Shown piece by piece: positions 41,875 through 50,944 of a DNA stretch of 64,000 nucleotides; the first letter of the stretch is position 1, and the number at the start of each line of letters is the position of its first letter. The notes under the pieces are model-generated. The model saw nothing but the letters and a program-made list of their open reading frames with translations. It made no database searches and had not been told where the DNA came from. The translations under genes and the position numbers were made by a program. Origin of the DNA: Paenibacillus faecis (GTDB lineage Bacteria; Bacillota; Bacilli; Paenibacillales; Paenibacillaceae); NCBI RefSeq assembly GCF_008084145.1, contig NZ_VSDO01000003.1:682001-746000 (forward strand). The letters are read 5' to 3'.

Positions 41875-42330
41875 ATGGGAGCAAAAGGAAAAAGGATTGC
41901 ATACTGGATAGTCACTTCATTTTTCGCCGTATCGATGCTGTTAAGTGGTTTGGGCCAACTGATGAAATTAGGAGAAAATGTCGAGTTGGTAGAAAATATC
42001 GGTTACCCGTTGTACATCATGAATATTCTTGGGGGTTGGAAAATACTCGCGGTTATTGCTATCGTTCTTCCAGGTTTTCCTCGGCTTAAAGAATGGGCCC
42101 ATGCCGGTGTCTTCTTTTTAATGACAGGCGCGGCTTTATCTCATGCTTTCGCTAGCGACTACGGTACTTTCGGGTTCAATATTATCCTTCCGCTTTTCTA
42201 TGCGGCCCTCAATATCGCCTCATGGGCGCTGAGACCAGAAAGCCGCATCCTGGGGATTTTACTTGGGGACCCTGAAAAACGTGCGCAAAAACAAAGATTC
42301 AACAATACGGTGACTCGGACTCCCAAATAG
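41875..42330 (+). CDS. DoxX-like membrane protein
   Basis: 151 residues with four membrane helices. The pattern YWIVTSFFAVSMLLSGLGQLMKLGENVELVENIGYPLYIMNILGGWKILA is that of the DoxX-like (DUF4870/DoxX_2) group. The family is often tied to redox, sulfur or organic-solvent stress, and the exact activity is mostly unknown. Its promoter copies the operator of the distant yobU/yobV-like pair, so it is probably regulated by the YobV-like protein. The C-terminus is basic. Confidence 0.85.
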   Translation: MGAKGKRIAYWIVTSFFAVSMLLSGLGQLMKLGENVELVENIGYPLYIMNILGGWKILAVIAIVLPGFPRLKEWAHAGVFFLMTGAALSHAFASDYGTFGFNIILPLFYAALNIASWALRPESRILGILLGDPEKRAQKQRFNNTVTRTPK

Positions 42331-42374
42331 AAGACGAACCGCGAATTCCAGATTGCGACCAGTTCAGCTAAAAA

Positions 42375-42410
42375 GGCCTTCCTTTTTCAGGAGGGCCCCT
42401 TCTTTTTTCC
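42375..42410. terminator. Terminator between DoxX-like and MBL-fold genes
   Basis: GGCCTTCCT pairs with AGGAGGGCC (one mismatch) around TTTTC, followed by CCTTCTTTTTT; As precede it. It may work in both directions. Confidence 0.75.
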
Positions 42411-42443
42411 ATTTAAGAAATACACTAGCTTCAAACTGGCAAC

Positions 42444-43022
42444 TCAAAGTGTTATGCCCTTCCCATGCCCCGGGAATACCCTTTTTTCGTTTGTCCTTCT
42501 TAGTTGCGACCAACTAATATCAACCTTTTCGTTCGATTCAATAATCAACTGGTTTTGGAAAGGCAAATCACCCGTAAAAATCCCTACCCCCTCGATTACA
42601 ATACTGATGGAATCATCTGAGTGACCTGGTGTATGGAGGATATAACCTGGCATGCCTACTTTCTCAAAAAATGCCGATGTATCGTTTTCGTTGATTATGT
42701 TTCGTGGGTTAATTACAATTTCCTTAAAATCGTGAAGCTTTCTCATGGATTCATTGGCGGATTCGAGAAAATCCAGTTGCGTTCTGCCGATGATTAATTC
42801 AACGCCCATGGCTTGAATCTCTTGTGCGATTCCACAATGATCAGGATGAAAGTGAGTAACCATCAAATGATGAATATCCTTCAATTGGATTCCAAACTTT
42901 CGCAGTTGGCTCATCATCTTTCCAAGCGTACCCGGCAAGCCCGTATCGATTAGCAGATACTTTTCTTGATATTCAACCGCATAATAATTTGTCGAACCAT
43001 AACCCATATTTAATACATTCAT
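42444..43022 (-). CDS. MBL-fold metallo-hydrolase
   Basis: 192 residues from the ATG at 43022, just after TGGAGGG; a longer frame to 43118 overlaps the upstream gene. The metallo-beta-lactamase signature is THFHPDHCG (H57, H59, D61, H62), preceded by LLIDTGLPG. Later ligands lie in ILHTPGHSDDSIS and FTGDLPF. It is shorter at the C-terminus than most family members. The reaction is probably hydrolysis of a thioester, lactone or similar. It lies 13 bp after the DUF5946-like gene, in the same operon. Confidence 0.9.
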   Translation of the reverse strand: MNVLNMGYGSTNYYAVEYQEKYLLIDTGLPGTLGKMMSQLRKFGIQLKDIHHLMVTHFHPDHCGIAQEIQAMGVELIIGRTQLDFLESANESMRKLHDFKEIVINPRNIINENDTSAFFEKVGMPGYILHTPGHSDDSISIVIEGVGIFTGDLPFQNQLIIESNEKVDISWSQLRRTNEKRVFPGHGKGITL

Positions 43023-43035
43023 CGGGCCCTCCATT

Positions 43036-43560
43036 TTATCGTTCATATCGGTTGATATAGAGATCGCCCACAACTTTTGCATTAGGATGAAATCGACCAT
43101 AGGATTGATATACATCATTTGCCCATTTTAATATCATCATTTCAAGATCTTTTAGCTTAAGTCCTACCAAGTCCGTAACCGTGACTTCTCCTCTTTCTTG
43201 AACAGGCAATGTGGGGATCAAAACATCCGGATGGGACAATTTGTATTGATCCATGATATGGCTTAACTGAGGTGTTTTTGAATACGTCCATTCTATATTT
43301 TTTTCAAGAATTAAATATTGTCTGGTGAGATGAAAATTGTTGTTCCATTGCCCATGAACCTCCGAATGTTGCAAACAATGGGCATCGGCAAATATAAATG
43401 GAAACAGACCGGTTCCACCCACAAAGTTACTTGCCATATCATTGAAAATGTCAAAACATTCAAATACTCCGCCTTTGGTTTTTGCCCCACAAAATTGGCA
43501 TCTCCCGTAATCCTTCAACTTTACGCCGTTTTTCTGGGCTTGTCGCTCTATACTCTGCAT
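43036..43560 (-). CDS. DUF5946-like protein
   Basis: 174 residues. A zinc-finger-like CQFCGAKTKGGVFECFDIF opens it, followed by FADAHCLQHSEVHG, which matches the Ala-Tyr-x-x-Gln-His block I associate with DUF5946. A C-terminal helical WANDVYQSYGRFH segment ends it. The function is unknown; two Cys and several His could hold a metal. It is the first gene of a two-gene operon with the MBL-fold enzyme. Confidence 0.7.
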   Translation of the reverse strand: MQSIERQAQKNGVKLKDYGRCQFCGAKTKGGVFECFDIFNDMASNFVGGTGLFPFIFADAHCLQHSEVHGQWNNNFHLTRQYLILEKNIEWTYSKTPQLSHIMDQYKLSHPDVLIPTLPVQERGEVTVTDLVGLKLKDLEMMILKWANDVYQSYGRFHPNAKVVGDLYINRYER

Positions 43561-43615
43561 AGACTCACCTTAATCACCCCTTATTACCACTATAAGGGTT
43601 AACGCTACGTTAAAG

Positions 43616-44032
43616 TCAATCAGCATCCTCCGCCCTAACGGGGTTGACGGCGAAGAGGGAATGAATGTTGCCTTCTGGATCCGCAAAGAAGCCCGTGGTA
43701 TGCCCCCAGGGCATCACCTTCGGCGCCGTTATCCCTACAGCCCCTTTTGCAACAAAAGCATCATACCTAACGTAGACATCCTCAGGAGAATCACATTCGA
43801 AGTTAAGCTCAAACGCTTGCCCTTTACGCTCTTCTAGAAAAGAATGGTGACCGTTTGTGTTATCTGCCATTAAGGGTCCCGAGAAAATGGCTAGTCGGAC
43901 GCCGTCATTCTCAAATTCAGTGTAATGCTCTTCTTCTATAAGCACCTTAAATCCCAGGACATCACGATAAAAGCTGGTCAATCCAGGAACATCACGCGCC
44001 AAAACCGTGATTCCTTCTAATTTTACTCTCAT
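43616..44032 (-). CDS. VOC family protein
   Basis: 138 residues from the ATG at 44032, seven bases after GGGAG. Two beta-alpha-beta-beta-beta modules are visible. Hallmarks are LEGITVLARDVPGLTSFYRDVLGF and the C-terminal MPWGHTTGFFADPEGNIHSLF, where the Glu is the usual metal ligand. It resembles glyoxalase/bleomycin-resistance/dioxygenase proteins of unknown substrate. It shares the MPWG motif with the VOC protein at 54966. Confidence 0.9.
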   Translation of the reverse strand: MRVKLEGITVLARDVPGLTSFYRDVLGFKVLIEEEHYTEFENDGVRLAIFSGPLMADNTNGHHSFLEERKGQAFELNFECDSPEDVYVRYDAFVAKGAVGITAPKVMPWGHTTGFFADPEGNIHSLFAVNPVRAEDAD

Positions 44033-44068
44033 GCCCATTCTCCCATCATCCCTATTTGACTTGTTCAA

Positions 44069-44809
44069 CTAGCAGCATTGCCAATCATACACGACTTGTG
44101 AAAAATCCCTATTTCTTAGTGCATCCTTTGGAATCGAGAAAACACAGTTCCCGGCATCCCCGAACATAATTCCGCATTCATCATCGATATCCAGTTGCAA
44201 TAAGAGGAAATCATCGTCGTCAAAACCCAAATAGTCATTCTGAACAAAATACGGATACCCGCCAACTCTGCTATTACTGCTATAGCAATCATCGCTCAAC
44301 TTCTCATATTCTGCTTCTGAAAGCTCATTCTTAAAAGTTTCCCGAAATAAATCCAAGGAGGAGGACATAGGCATTTCCCTTGTTTTAAAATACATCTTTC
44401 CACTATGTGAGAAGGGGAGATTCCCCTCATACTCTTCGTTTTCATAAGGATTTTTCTTTAGTAAATGCTCTTCATTTTCCTCATAATCTTCTATATATCT
44501 TACAAGAACTGGACTATCCAAACCAAACATATCATCATTTGCAACGTAAAACTGCAGCAGCCCTCGTTCTGGCAGTTCATCTAGCTTTTCGAGGTCTGCG
44601 AGATTGATTTGCGCTAAAAACAACATCGGCTCTCCAGCTTCATCCATCGGATAATCTTTAATGTTTTTTAAATAGGGACATCCGCCTAGTTTACTCTCCC
44701 AAGGCTTTGTTTCTTCCCGTTTAAAATGGATCTCGTTACTATACCTAAACGTTTTTTTAATGATAGGCTCATGCTTTTTCAAAATTTCAGGAATTTCGTA
44801 GGTTATCAA
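44069..44809 (-). CDS. YwqG family (DUF1963) protein
   Basis: 246 residues from a TTG at 44809, seven bases after GGAGG. An ATG at 44854 would add 15 residues with no site. DUF1963 blocks are LGGCPYLKNIKDYPMDEAGEPMLFLAQINLADL, GLLQFYVANDDMFGLD, RVGGYPYFVQNDY and DDFLLLQLDIDDECGIMFGDAGNCVFSI. YwqG-like proteins occur beside polymorphic toxins and are thought to act as immunity or chaperone factors. The protein is acidic, which fits. No toxin gene is adjacent. Confidence 0.9.
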   Translation of the reverse strand: MITYEIPEILKKHEPIIKKTFRYSNEIHFKREETKPWESKLGGCPYLKNIKDYPMDEAGEPMLFLAQINLADLEKLDELPERGLLQFYVANDDMFGLDSPVLVRYIEDYEENEEHLLKKNPYENEEYEGNLPFSHSGKMYFKTREMPMSSSLDLFRETFKNELSEAEYEKLSDDCYSSNSRVGGYPYFVQNDYLGFDDDDFLLLQLDIDDECGIMFGDAGNCVFSIPKDALRNRDFSQVVYDWQCC

Positions 44810-44910
44810 TTTAAATCCTCCGATCCGATATTTGACTTCCAAAATCCATTTCATAATCCTATAAAAGTACTCCAGAGTACCGCATACCGCCTGTCCGGCT
44901 GATCAGGGTA

Positions 44911-44945
44911 CCCGTATTATTTAACGAGGAGAGGCAACCCGCACG
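44911..44945 (-). pseudogene. Short duplicated fragment of the neighbouring hypothetical gene
   Basis: About 35 bases match, at roughly 31 positions, an internal stretch of the gene at 45491-46114 (around 45668-45702). The shared core is TTTAACGAGGAGAGGCA. The fragment directly abuts the 3' end of the DinB gene. It looks like the scar of a partial duplication or recombination, and is too short to encode anything. Confidence 0.5.
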
Positions 44946-45425
44946 CTAAATTGGGAATAATCCTCTTCCTATTAAATTTGCAGTGACAGGCTTCTTCCCC
45001 ATTTCACGTGACCATACTGATAATTGGCCGATGTGGTGAATCTCGTGAGCGATAACGTGCCGCAATACTTCGCCATATTTATGAGCTTCTTGTTCCCCTT
45101 CATCCGTGATATCAATCATAATCAGGTCCTCCAGGCTGTCGTTCCAATCATAGATAAACGGTGCAACTTCAGTGTGGCAACGGTCGGAGAAGTCTTTGAT
45201 TTGTTGCAAGCTGGTCAACTCCTCGAAAGGAGGGATTTTAATGTCTTTCCCCTGAATTCCCCCGCATATCCAGCCATACTCGACTGCCACAATGTGATAC
45301 AAAGTGGGTAAAATGTATCCGATCCCGCCCGTGCGTCTTTTCATTAATTCCTCCTCGTTCACCGTATCACACCAAGCAAACCAATCCTTGCGAACCTGCC
45401 AGTTATATTCGAACAGTTTCAACAT
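44946..45425 (-). CDS. DinB family protein
   Basis: 159 residues. Four-helix DinB bundle with the usual His triad: one His in ILPTLYHIVAVEYGW and a C-terminal VIAHEIHHIGQLSVW. The family includes metal-dependent thiol S-transferases (bacillithiol or mycothiol dependent) and damage-inducible proteins. The substrate is unknown. GGAGG is close to the start. The 3' end abuts a duplicated fragment of the upstream gene. Confidence 0.92.
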   Translation of the reverse strand: MLKLFEYNWQVRKDWFAWCDTVNEEELMKRRTGGIGYILPTLYHIVAVEYGWICGGIQGKDIKIPPFEELTSLQQIKDFSDRCHTEVAPFIYDWNDSLEDLIMIDITDEGEQEAHKYGEVLRHVIAHEIHHIGQLSVWSREMGKKPVTANLIGRGLFPI

Positions 45426-45490
45426 ATCGCAACCTCCTATTCAACGATGTCCACCCCCTGATCGGGTTAATACGGGAGTGTCTTCAGGTA

Positions 45491-46114
45491 TCAGCGACCG
45501 TACTGTGAGGCAAAAAAGCGATCGATCATTTTTTTCGTTTCGCTTGGAAGCCTCAACTGAACGGCCTTTCCGTCTTCATCAAAGGTAAAATGCCCCTTAA
45601 AGGCCTCCGGCATATCTTGATACTGTTTCTCGACTTGTTGCCGTACTTTTTCAAAACAGGGATAACCGTATTTTTTAACGAGGAGAGGCAGCCCGAAGGC
45701 AGACCTTAAAAACTCATATTCTTGGTAGTTATAAGGGGTAGACTCCGGCCTTTTTACCAAAATCTTAAGGAAATGATCCATGACCTTGTCGATCTCTTCT
45801 TCTGAAGCATCATGTGCTAATCCATGGATCGCGAGCAGTTTCATGTCCAAGTATCGTTCTTTTTTATAGGCTTTCTGAAAAAAATCTTTCAATTCCAATT
45901 CCTTGCACCGGATTAGACCGTACAGAATTTGATTTCGCAATGCGATATTCTTCAATTTAAAATACAGCTCCTCGATCAAAGCTGCTTCGTCTGCTGTTAA
46001 AAACTCATAGGTTACCCCGCCTATTGCGCTGATAAACTTAGCGTCATTTTCACGAAGGGGGGCAGTCGTTAGATACTTCATGGATTCCTTGTGAAGCTGT
46101 TGATTGGAAGACAT
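45491..46114 (-). CDS. Hypothetical helical protein
   Basis: 207 residues, nearly all helical, rich in Glu, Lys and Leu. It has no signal peptide or membrane segment. The middle (ALRNQILYGLIRCKELELKDFFQKAYKKERYLDMKLLAIHGLAHDASEEEIDKVMDHFLKIL) looks like short HEAT-type repeats. I do not recognise the family. Its setting among YwqG, DinB and DUF5946 genes and its lack of catalytic motifs make an immunity-type or adaptor role possible. A piece of it is duplicated at 44911. Confidence 0.75.
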   Translation of the reverse strand: MSSNQQLHKESMKYLTTAPLRENDAKFISAIGGVTYEFLTADEAALIEELYFKLKNIALRNQILYGLIRCKELELKDFFQKAYKKERYLDMKLLAIHGLAHDASEEEIDKVMDHFLKILVKRPESTPYNYQEYEFLRSAFGLPLLVKKYGYPCFEKVRQQVEKQYQDMPEAFKGHFTFDEDGKAVQLRLPSETKKMIDRFFASQYGR

Positions 46115-46240
46115 AGCGCCATAACTCCTTTGATCATATATCTTAATTCCATTATAAAGCTCATTTTTCCTGAATCTACCTACTATATACCTGTATTCTC
46201 ATTTAAAAAGGGTACGGGGTGGACGTGTCATGTAAGCGTG

Positions 46241-46290
46241 AAAAAACACATCCTAAATTGGAATATGGACCAAAAAGGATGTGTTTTCCT
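46241..46290 (-). terminator. Terminator of the nucleotidase/SLH gene
   Basis: AAAACACATCCT and AGGATGTGTTTT form a 12-bp stem around 21 bases; on the minus strand TTTTTT follows. It lies 30 bp past the stop at 46321. Confidence 0.85.
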
Positions 46291-46320
46291 GTCTTACTAT
46301 AAGGTTGGATAGGTGCTACA

Positions 46321-48450
46321 TTAAGAAGCCTTGGCGGCCACAGCTTTTTGGATTAATGCTTTTGCTTCGTTAACAGAAAGACCTTGTTTAGGTTGAAGCA
46401 GGTTTTTGTCTGCTGCATTAAGAATACCTTTGTCAACCAGTTTTGCCATGGATTCAACCGCATAGGCGGAAACGGTTTCGCCATCTTCAAAACCTGCAAG
46501 GATCGCAGCCGCATTTTTATCGGAAGCTGGATGGTTTAACAGGTTGGCAAGAATCATAGCCGCTTCTTCACGAGTGATCTCACGATCCGGATTGAAGTTA
46601 CCATCGTAGCCTTGAATGAATCCGGCATGAGCAGCTTCAGCGATGGCATCCGCATAGGCAGCGTCAGCAGCAACATCCTTAAATGCAGGCGCTGTGGCTA
46701 CCTCGTTGAGTTTCAACATGTCTACCAGTGCACTTACAAATTCAGCGCGGGAAATGAATTCTGTTGCTGTTGCAGGTGGTTCAGTTGGCTCTGTAGATGT
46801 GGCAGCCAGATTCGTGATACGTCCTTCCTTTTTCGCCTCAATCTTACCGCCTTTAAACGTATCTACAATGTACTGGTAGAATACATCCAGATCGATCGGG
46901 CCTGCCAAGGAGGATTTGGCATCCACCAACACTTTATAGTTATCTCCACCCGCTGCCATAAAGTTGTTAACTATCGCCATATATGTTTTTTCAGGATCAA
47001 TAGGTGTGCCATCCTCAAGACTAAGACTAGTGACACGCTCCGCAACCGGCTTATTGAAATCTGCAGTGTACTTCAAGCCGGAAATTTGTAGTGTTTTTGT
47101 GTTTGGCGTACCGTCGGCATTGGTTCCCCATTGCTGCTCCAACAACGTTTGAATTTGTTTACCGGTCAGCTCTAGCTTCACCAAAGTATTGCCAAAAGGT
47201 TGGATTTTAGCAAGATCGGCAAAGGTCACATCGCCTTGCGGCAGATCCGCACGAATACCGCCTGGGTTCATAAATGCAAAGTCAGCAGGACCTGCCTTAT
47301 CGCCAAAGTCCGCTTGGCGCATGGCATCCGCAATGAGGTTCCCTAGAGGCGCTTCGTTATTATAGGCGTCTGTACGAGTGACAGAACCGTCTGTTGTACC
47401 TACCGGCTTCGTCAACTCAGGATGTTTGTCTAAAGATTTTTTAATAATAGCTAAAGATTCGGGGTCTTCTTTTACACCCTCCTGAAAAGTCGTTGTCACG
47501 GTAGCTGATTTCTCGGTGACATCCCCCGTCGTAGGGTCGATCATCAACTTAATATCTTCAAATGCCGTACCATAAGAATAGGCTTGAACGATCAATTTTC
47601 CATTCACTTCACCGTTGGCAAATGCATGATTGTCACCCGCAACGATAACGTCCACAGGGGAATCCGCCGGCAAAGCCTTTGCTAAATCCGCCGCTTCTCC
47701 CGTTGTTACGCCTTCTTTGGTTGTTGCCGGATCATGCGCCAGGACGATGATCGTCTCCACACCTTGATCTTGCAATTCTTTGGCATATTTATTGACCGCT
47801 TCGACTTCTTCTTCTGCGCTTAAGAAACGTACGCCCGCTGTGCCGGATGGAGATACTTTAGCGGGTGTAGCCTTGGTCACCAATCCGATAAATCCGATTT
47901 TGACGCCGCCCACTTCTTTAATCACATAGGGCTTAAGCAAGGTTTTGCCCGTGGAAGTTTCAATGACGTTGGCATTGACATAATCAAACTTTGCACCGGC
48001 ATGAGTTACCTTGCCTTCTTTGGGGTCAAGGCCGCCAAAGATTTGTGCTTTTAATGCCGCGATACCCTGGTCGAATTCATGATTGCCTAAGGAAGCCACA
48101 TCAAAGCCCATCATATTCATCCATTCCATCGTAGGCTCATCCCGATCTAGAGAAGAGACTGGAGCGGATGCGCCAACCGAATCTCCATTATGAAAGAGTA
48201 GGGAGTGTTTATATTTGGCTTGAGCTTCTTTTAGATAGGTTGCTAGAATCGGAGCTGTTCCTACTTTTTTATCATTAACGATCGATGTGGTATCTAACTG
48301 ACCGTGCAGGTCATTGATTCCAATCAAGTGTACTTCGACATCTTGGCTTGCAGCCGAGACAGAACCTGCCGCGCCCAATAGCTGGGAAAGCAATAGTGCT
48401 GCAGCGGCCACACGAACAGTGCTTTTACCCACATTCTTTTTCCATGACAT
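46321..48450 (-). CDS. Cell-surface 5'-nucleotidase/metallophosphatase with SLH domains
   Basis: 709 residues. A signal peptide covers 1 to about 34. The metallophosphatase domain shows D47 and H49 in GINDLHGQ, D89 in NGDSVG, N122-H123 in GNHEFD and H238 in LAHDP. The usual GH-x-H/Q motif reads GDNH (271-274), so one His ligand is replaced by Asp. The 5'-nucleotidase C-terminal domain follows (about 340-545, with MNPGGIRADLPQGDVTF and NNFMAAGGDNY). SLH-like repeats fill about 570-705. It would dephosphorylate extracellular nucleotides while bound to the cell wall. It is monocistronic. Confidence 0.93.
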   Translation of the reverse strand: MSWKKNVGKSTVRVAAAALLLSQLLGAAGSVSAASQDVEVHLIGINDLHGQLDTTSIVNDKKVGTAPILATYLKEAQAKYKHSLLFHNGDSVGASAPVSSLDRDEPTMEWMNMMGFDVASLGNHEFDQGIAALKAQIFGGLDPKEGKVTHAGAKFDYVNANVIETSTGKTLLKPYVIKEVGGVKIGFIGLVTKATPAKVSPSGTAGVRFLSAEEEVEAVNKYAKELQDQGVETIIVLAHDPATTKEGVTTGEAADLAKALPADSPVDVIVAGDNHAFANGEVNGKLIVQAYSYGTAFEDIKLMIDPTTGDVTEKSATVTTTFQEGVKEDPESLAIIKKSLDKHPELTKPVGTTDGSVTRTDAYNNEAPLGNLIADAMRQADFGDKAGPADFAFMNPGGIRADLPQGDVTFADLAKIQPFGNTLVKLELTGKQIQTLLEQQWGTNADGTPNTKTLQISGLKYTADFNKPVAERVTSLSLEDGTPIDPEKTYMAIVNNFMAAGGDNYKVLVDAKSSLAGPIDLDVFYQYIVDTFKGGKIEAKKEGRITNLAATSTEPTEPPATATEFISRAEFVSALVDMLKLNEVATAPAFKDVAADAAYADAIAEAAHAGFIQGYDGNFNPDREITREEAAMILANLLNHPASDKNAAAILAGFEDGETVSAYAVESMAKLVDKGILNAADKNLLQPKQGLSVNEAKALIQKAVAAKAS

Positions 48451-48897
48451 AAGTTACAAAACCCCTCTCCAGTTTCTACTCCTGACAACTCTAACATGAT
48501 TAAATTCAGAAACATCGTAGACTGTATGAAATCTATGTAAAAAAAGTTGAAAAAATTCGTATGCTCGATGTTCCCAAGCCATCTTATTTTTTGCACTTTG
48601 TTCATTCATGTTTGGACGATAAATCCCCCTTTATTCAAGACTTTTCCGACTTAAGAAAGCGTATACAATTCTAAAGTAGAATTCATGGTACCATATAATG
48701 GAACAATGTACCAGATCCTTTCGCTTCAAATTTTACGCATAGTCTAAAAAGGCTACATAATAAACAAGATTAAACGCTGGAATAATAGATTTCTAATCGT
48801 TTTGCAACGCCCCCCCTTCTCTGTGTAAGATACTAGGGAGGGCTTCTAATTGATGCTTTTCTCATGGCAGGGAAAGTTAGTACGAGGTGAATGAACA
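48451..48897. other. Divergent promoter region of nucleotidase and OmpR-type genes
   Basis: This 447-bp AT-rich gap has no gene. For the rightward two-component system, TTGCAA (48802), 18 bp and TAAGAT (48826) is a plausible promoter. For the leftward nucleotidase gene a TTCAAC/CATACA pair near 48530-48555 is possible but weak. Confidence 0.45.
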
Positions 48898-49581
48898 TTG
48901 CCGACGATTATGGTAGTGGATGACGACGCCTTTGTCCGCGAACTGGCAGGGCTGTTATTAAGAGACGAAGGTATGGACGTCGTAGAGAAAATGGATGGTC
49001 TCGAAGCCTGGGATTATTACTTGCATCATTCCGTCGATTTAATCATTTTGGATATTATGATGCCCGGTATGGACGGTTGGGAACTGTGCAGAAAGCTGCG
49101 GGAGGTCGGGGACAAGCCGATGCTGATGGTCACGGCCAAAAAGGAGTCGCTGGACAAAGTCAAAGGCTTTCGTTTGGGGACGGACGACTATTTGACCAAA
49201 CCTTTTGATCCGATGGAGATGGTCATGCGGGTCAAGGCACTGCTCAAAAGGTATCGGATCGCTACCTCCCATATCGTGAAGCTCGGTCGAGTCATTCTCG
49301 ATAAAACGAGCTACCAGGTTCACTTTTCCGATACGGGCGAGGAATGGGCTCTTCCTTTAAAAGAATTTGAGCTGCTATACAAACTGGCCAGTTATCCCGG
49401 GCAAATTTTTACACGCGACATGCTGATCCGCGACATCTGGGGCTACGCGTACAATGGGGATGAACGCACCGTGGACACGCATGTCAAACGTCTGCGCGAC
49501 AAGTTTGAGCGGTATGCCGAAGATTTTCGCATCGTAACGATTCGCGGCATGGGCTACCGTCTGGAGGCGTATCATGATTAA
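48898..49581 (+). CDS. Response regulator, OmpR/PhoB type (HssR-like)
   Basis: 227 residues from a TTG at 48898, seven bases after GAGGTGA. The receiver domain has acidic VVDDD, phospho-acceptor D52 in IILDIMMPGMDGW, Thr in MVTAKKE and Lys in LTKPFDP. The winged helix has LPLKEFELLYKLASYPGQIFTRDMLIRDIWGY and RTVDTHVKRLRDKFE. The C-terminal half resembles HssR of the haem-sensing HssRS system, but the match is by eye. It overlaps the kinase gene by 8 bases. Confidence 0.94.
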   Translation: MPTIMVVDDDAFVRELAGLLLRDEGMDVVEKMDGLEAWDYYLHHSVDLIILDIMMPGMDGWELCRKLREVGDKPMLMVTAKKESLDKVKGFRLGTDDYLTKPFDPMEMVMRVKALLKRYRIATSHIVKLGRVILDKTSYQVHFSDTGEEWALPLKEFELLYKLASYPGQIFTRDMLIRDIWGYAYNGDERTVDTHVKRLRDKFERYAEDFRIVTIRGMGYRLEAYHD

Positions 49582-50944
49582 CTCGCTCTATGCCCGCGTC
49601 GTGTTCACGTTTCTGGGGGCCGTCATAGTCAGCCTGCTCTCGGTTTTTTTCGTTCAAAGCTATTTCTACAAAAGCCATATCGAAGCGATCGTGGAAGAGA
49701 AGATGATCGGCAATGCCGAAATGATCATTCAATTATATAAGAAATTGTCTCCGAAGGATGCGAAGGCTTTCGTGGAAGTAAGCAGCTCCACTCCCTTTTA
49801 TAAGATACGGTTTTATGACAGTGCGGGAACGCTGCTGAACCCGGGGAGCGCTCTTCCAGACCCAAAGAAGGATCAACCGTATCTGCAGCAAGTGCTCAAA
49901 CAAAACAAAATTTATCGCAACGGATCCAGTGAGGATGACGAGATTACGGTTGGCCTGCCTTTTGCGCTGAACGGTTCGCCGCACGCCTTGTTGGTTACGA
50001 CCCAGACCGGTTTTTTCCTCGACGAAATCGATTCCTTGATCCGGTATCAGCAGCTGTTTACTCTCGGTTTGGGAAGTATTCTGGTGTTGATCGCTGCGCG
50101 GTATTTGGTCAGGCCCCTGCGGAAGTTGACACATGCAACGCAAAGAATGGCCAGGGGTGATTTTAACGTTGGCCTGTCTACCAAACGTCGCGACGAAATT
50201 GGACAGCTTACTCTAAGCTTTAACGCGATGGCGGCTGAATTGGGAAGGCTGGATATGCTCCGTCGGCGGTTTGTTTCCGATGTATCCCACGAAATCCAAT
50301 CTCCTCTAACATCGATCAAAGGATATACCCGTGTGCTGAAGATCAAGTCCATGGACGAGAAGACCCGTATGCGGATGCTGAATATTATCGACGAGGAGAG
50401 CGACAGGCTGTCCCGGCTGTGCGACGATCTGCTGGAATTGACCAGCCTGGAGCACGAGCATGCAAAGCCCGCCCCGCAAAAGTTTCGTCTCGACGAGCAA
50501 CTGCGCAAAGCTGTCATTCGCCTGGAACCGCAATGGTCTGCCCGCAATCTGGATATGCAACTTAGGCTGGAGCCGATAACTCTTGTGGCGGATGAAGACA
50601 AGATGAATCAGGTGTGGAACAACTTGCTTGGCAATGGCATCAAATTTACCGCCGATCATGGAAAGATAATGGTGGAGTCTTTCCAGAGAGGCGAAAGCGC
50701 GGTCGTCCGAATAACGGACAATGGAATCGGCATACCTGAGGAGGAAATCAGCCAAATTTTCAAACCGTTCTACAAAGTGGATAAAGCGAGAAACCGCAAT
50801 ATTAGCGGCAACGGAATCGGTCTTTCCATCGTGAAGCGAATTGTCGACCTTCATCATGGAAAAATCGAAGTGTCCAGCAGATTGGGGAGCGGAACCTCCT
50901 TCTCGATCACCCTTCCCCTCGAAGATACAAAGCCCGAATTGTAA
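49574..50944 (+). CDS. Sensor histidine kinase (HssS-like)
   Basis: 456 residues. Helix 1 (about 10-30), an extracytoplasmic loop of about 130 residues and helix 2 (about 160-180) come first. A HAMP domain follows (RYLVRPLRKLTHATQRMARGDFNVGL), then HisKA with H239 in VSDVSHEIQSPLTSI. HATPase_c shows NQVWNNLLGNGIKF, TDNGIGIPEEE and GNGIGLSIVKRIVDLHHG. The general layout and loop size resemble HssS. The true signal is unknown. It is translationally coupled to the regulator gene, with a terminator just after the stop. Confidence 0.94.
   Translation: MINSLYARVVFTFLGAVIVSLLSVFFVQSYFYKSHIEAIVEEKMIGNAEMIIQLYKKLSPKDAKAFVEVSSSTPFYKIRFYDSAGTLLNPGSALPDPKKDQPYLQQVLKQNKIYRNGSSEDDEITVGLPFALNGSPHALLVTTQTGFFLDEIDSLIRYQQLFTLGLGSILVLIAARYLVRPLRKLTHATQRMARGDFNVGLSTKRRDEIGQLTLSFNAMAAELGRLDMLRRRFVSDVSHEIQSPLTSIKGYTRVLKIKSMDEKTRMRMLNIIDEESDRLSRLCDDLLELTSLEHEHAKPAPQKFRLDEQLRKAVIRLEPQWSARNLDMQLRLEPITLVADEDKMNQVWNNLLGNGIKFTADHGKIMVESFQRGESAVVRITDNGIGIPEEEISQIFKPFYKVDKARNRNISGNGIGLSIVKRIVDLHHGKIEVSSRLGSGTSFSITLPLEDTKPEL

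Noticed and set aside
44867..44882. GTACTCCAGAGTAC palindrome upstream of the YwqG-like gene
   Set aside because: A short palindrome in a low-information region with no matching regulator nearby; chance is likely.
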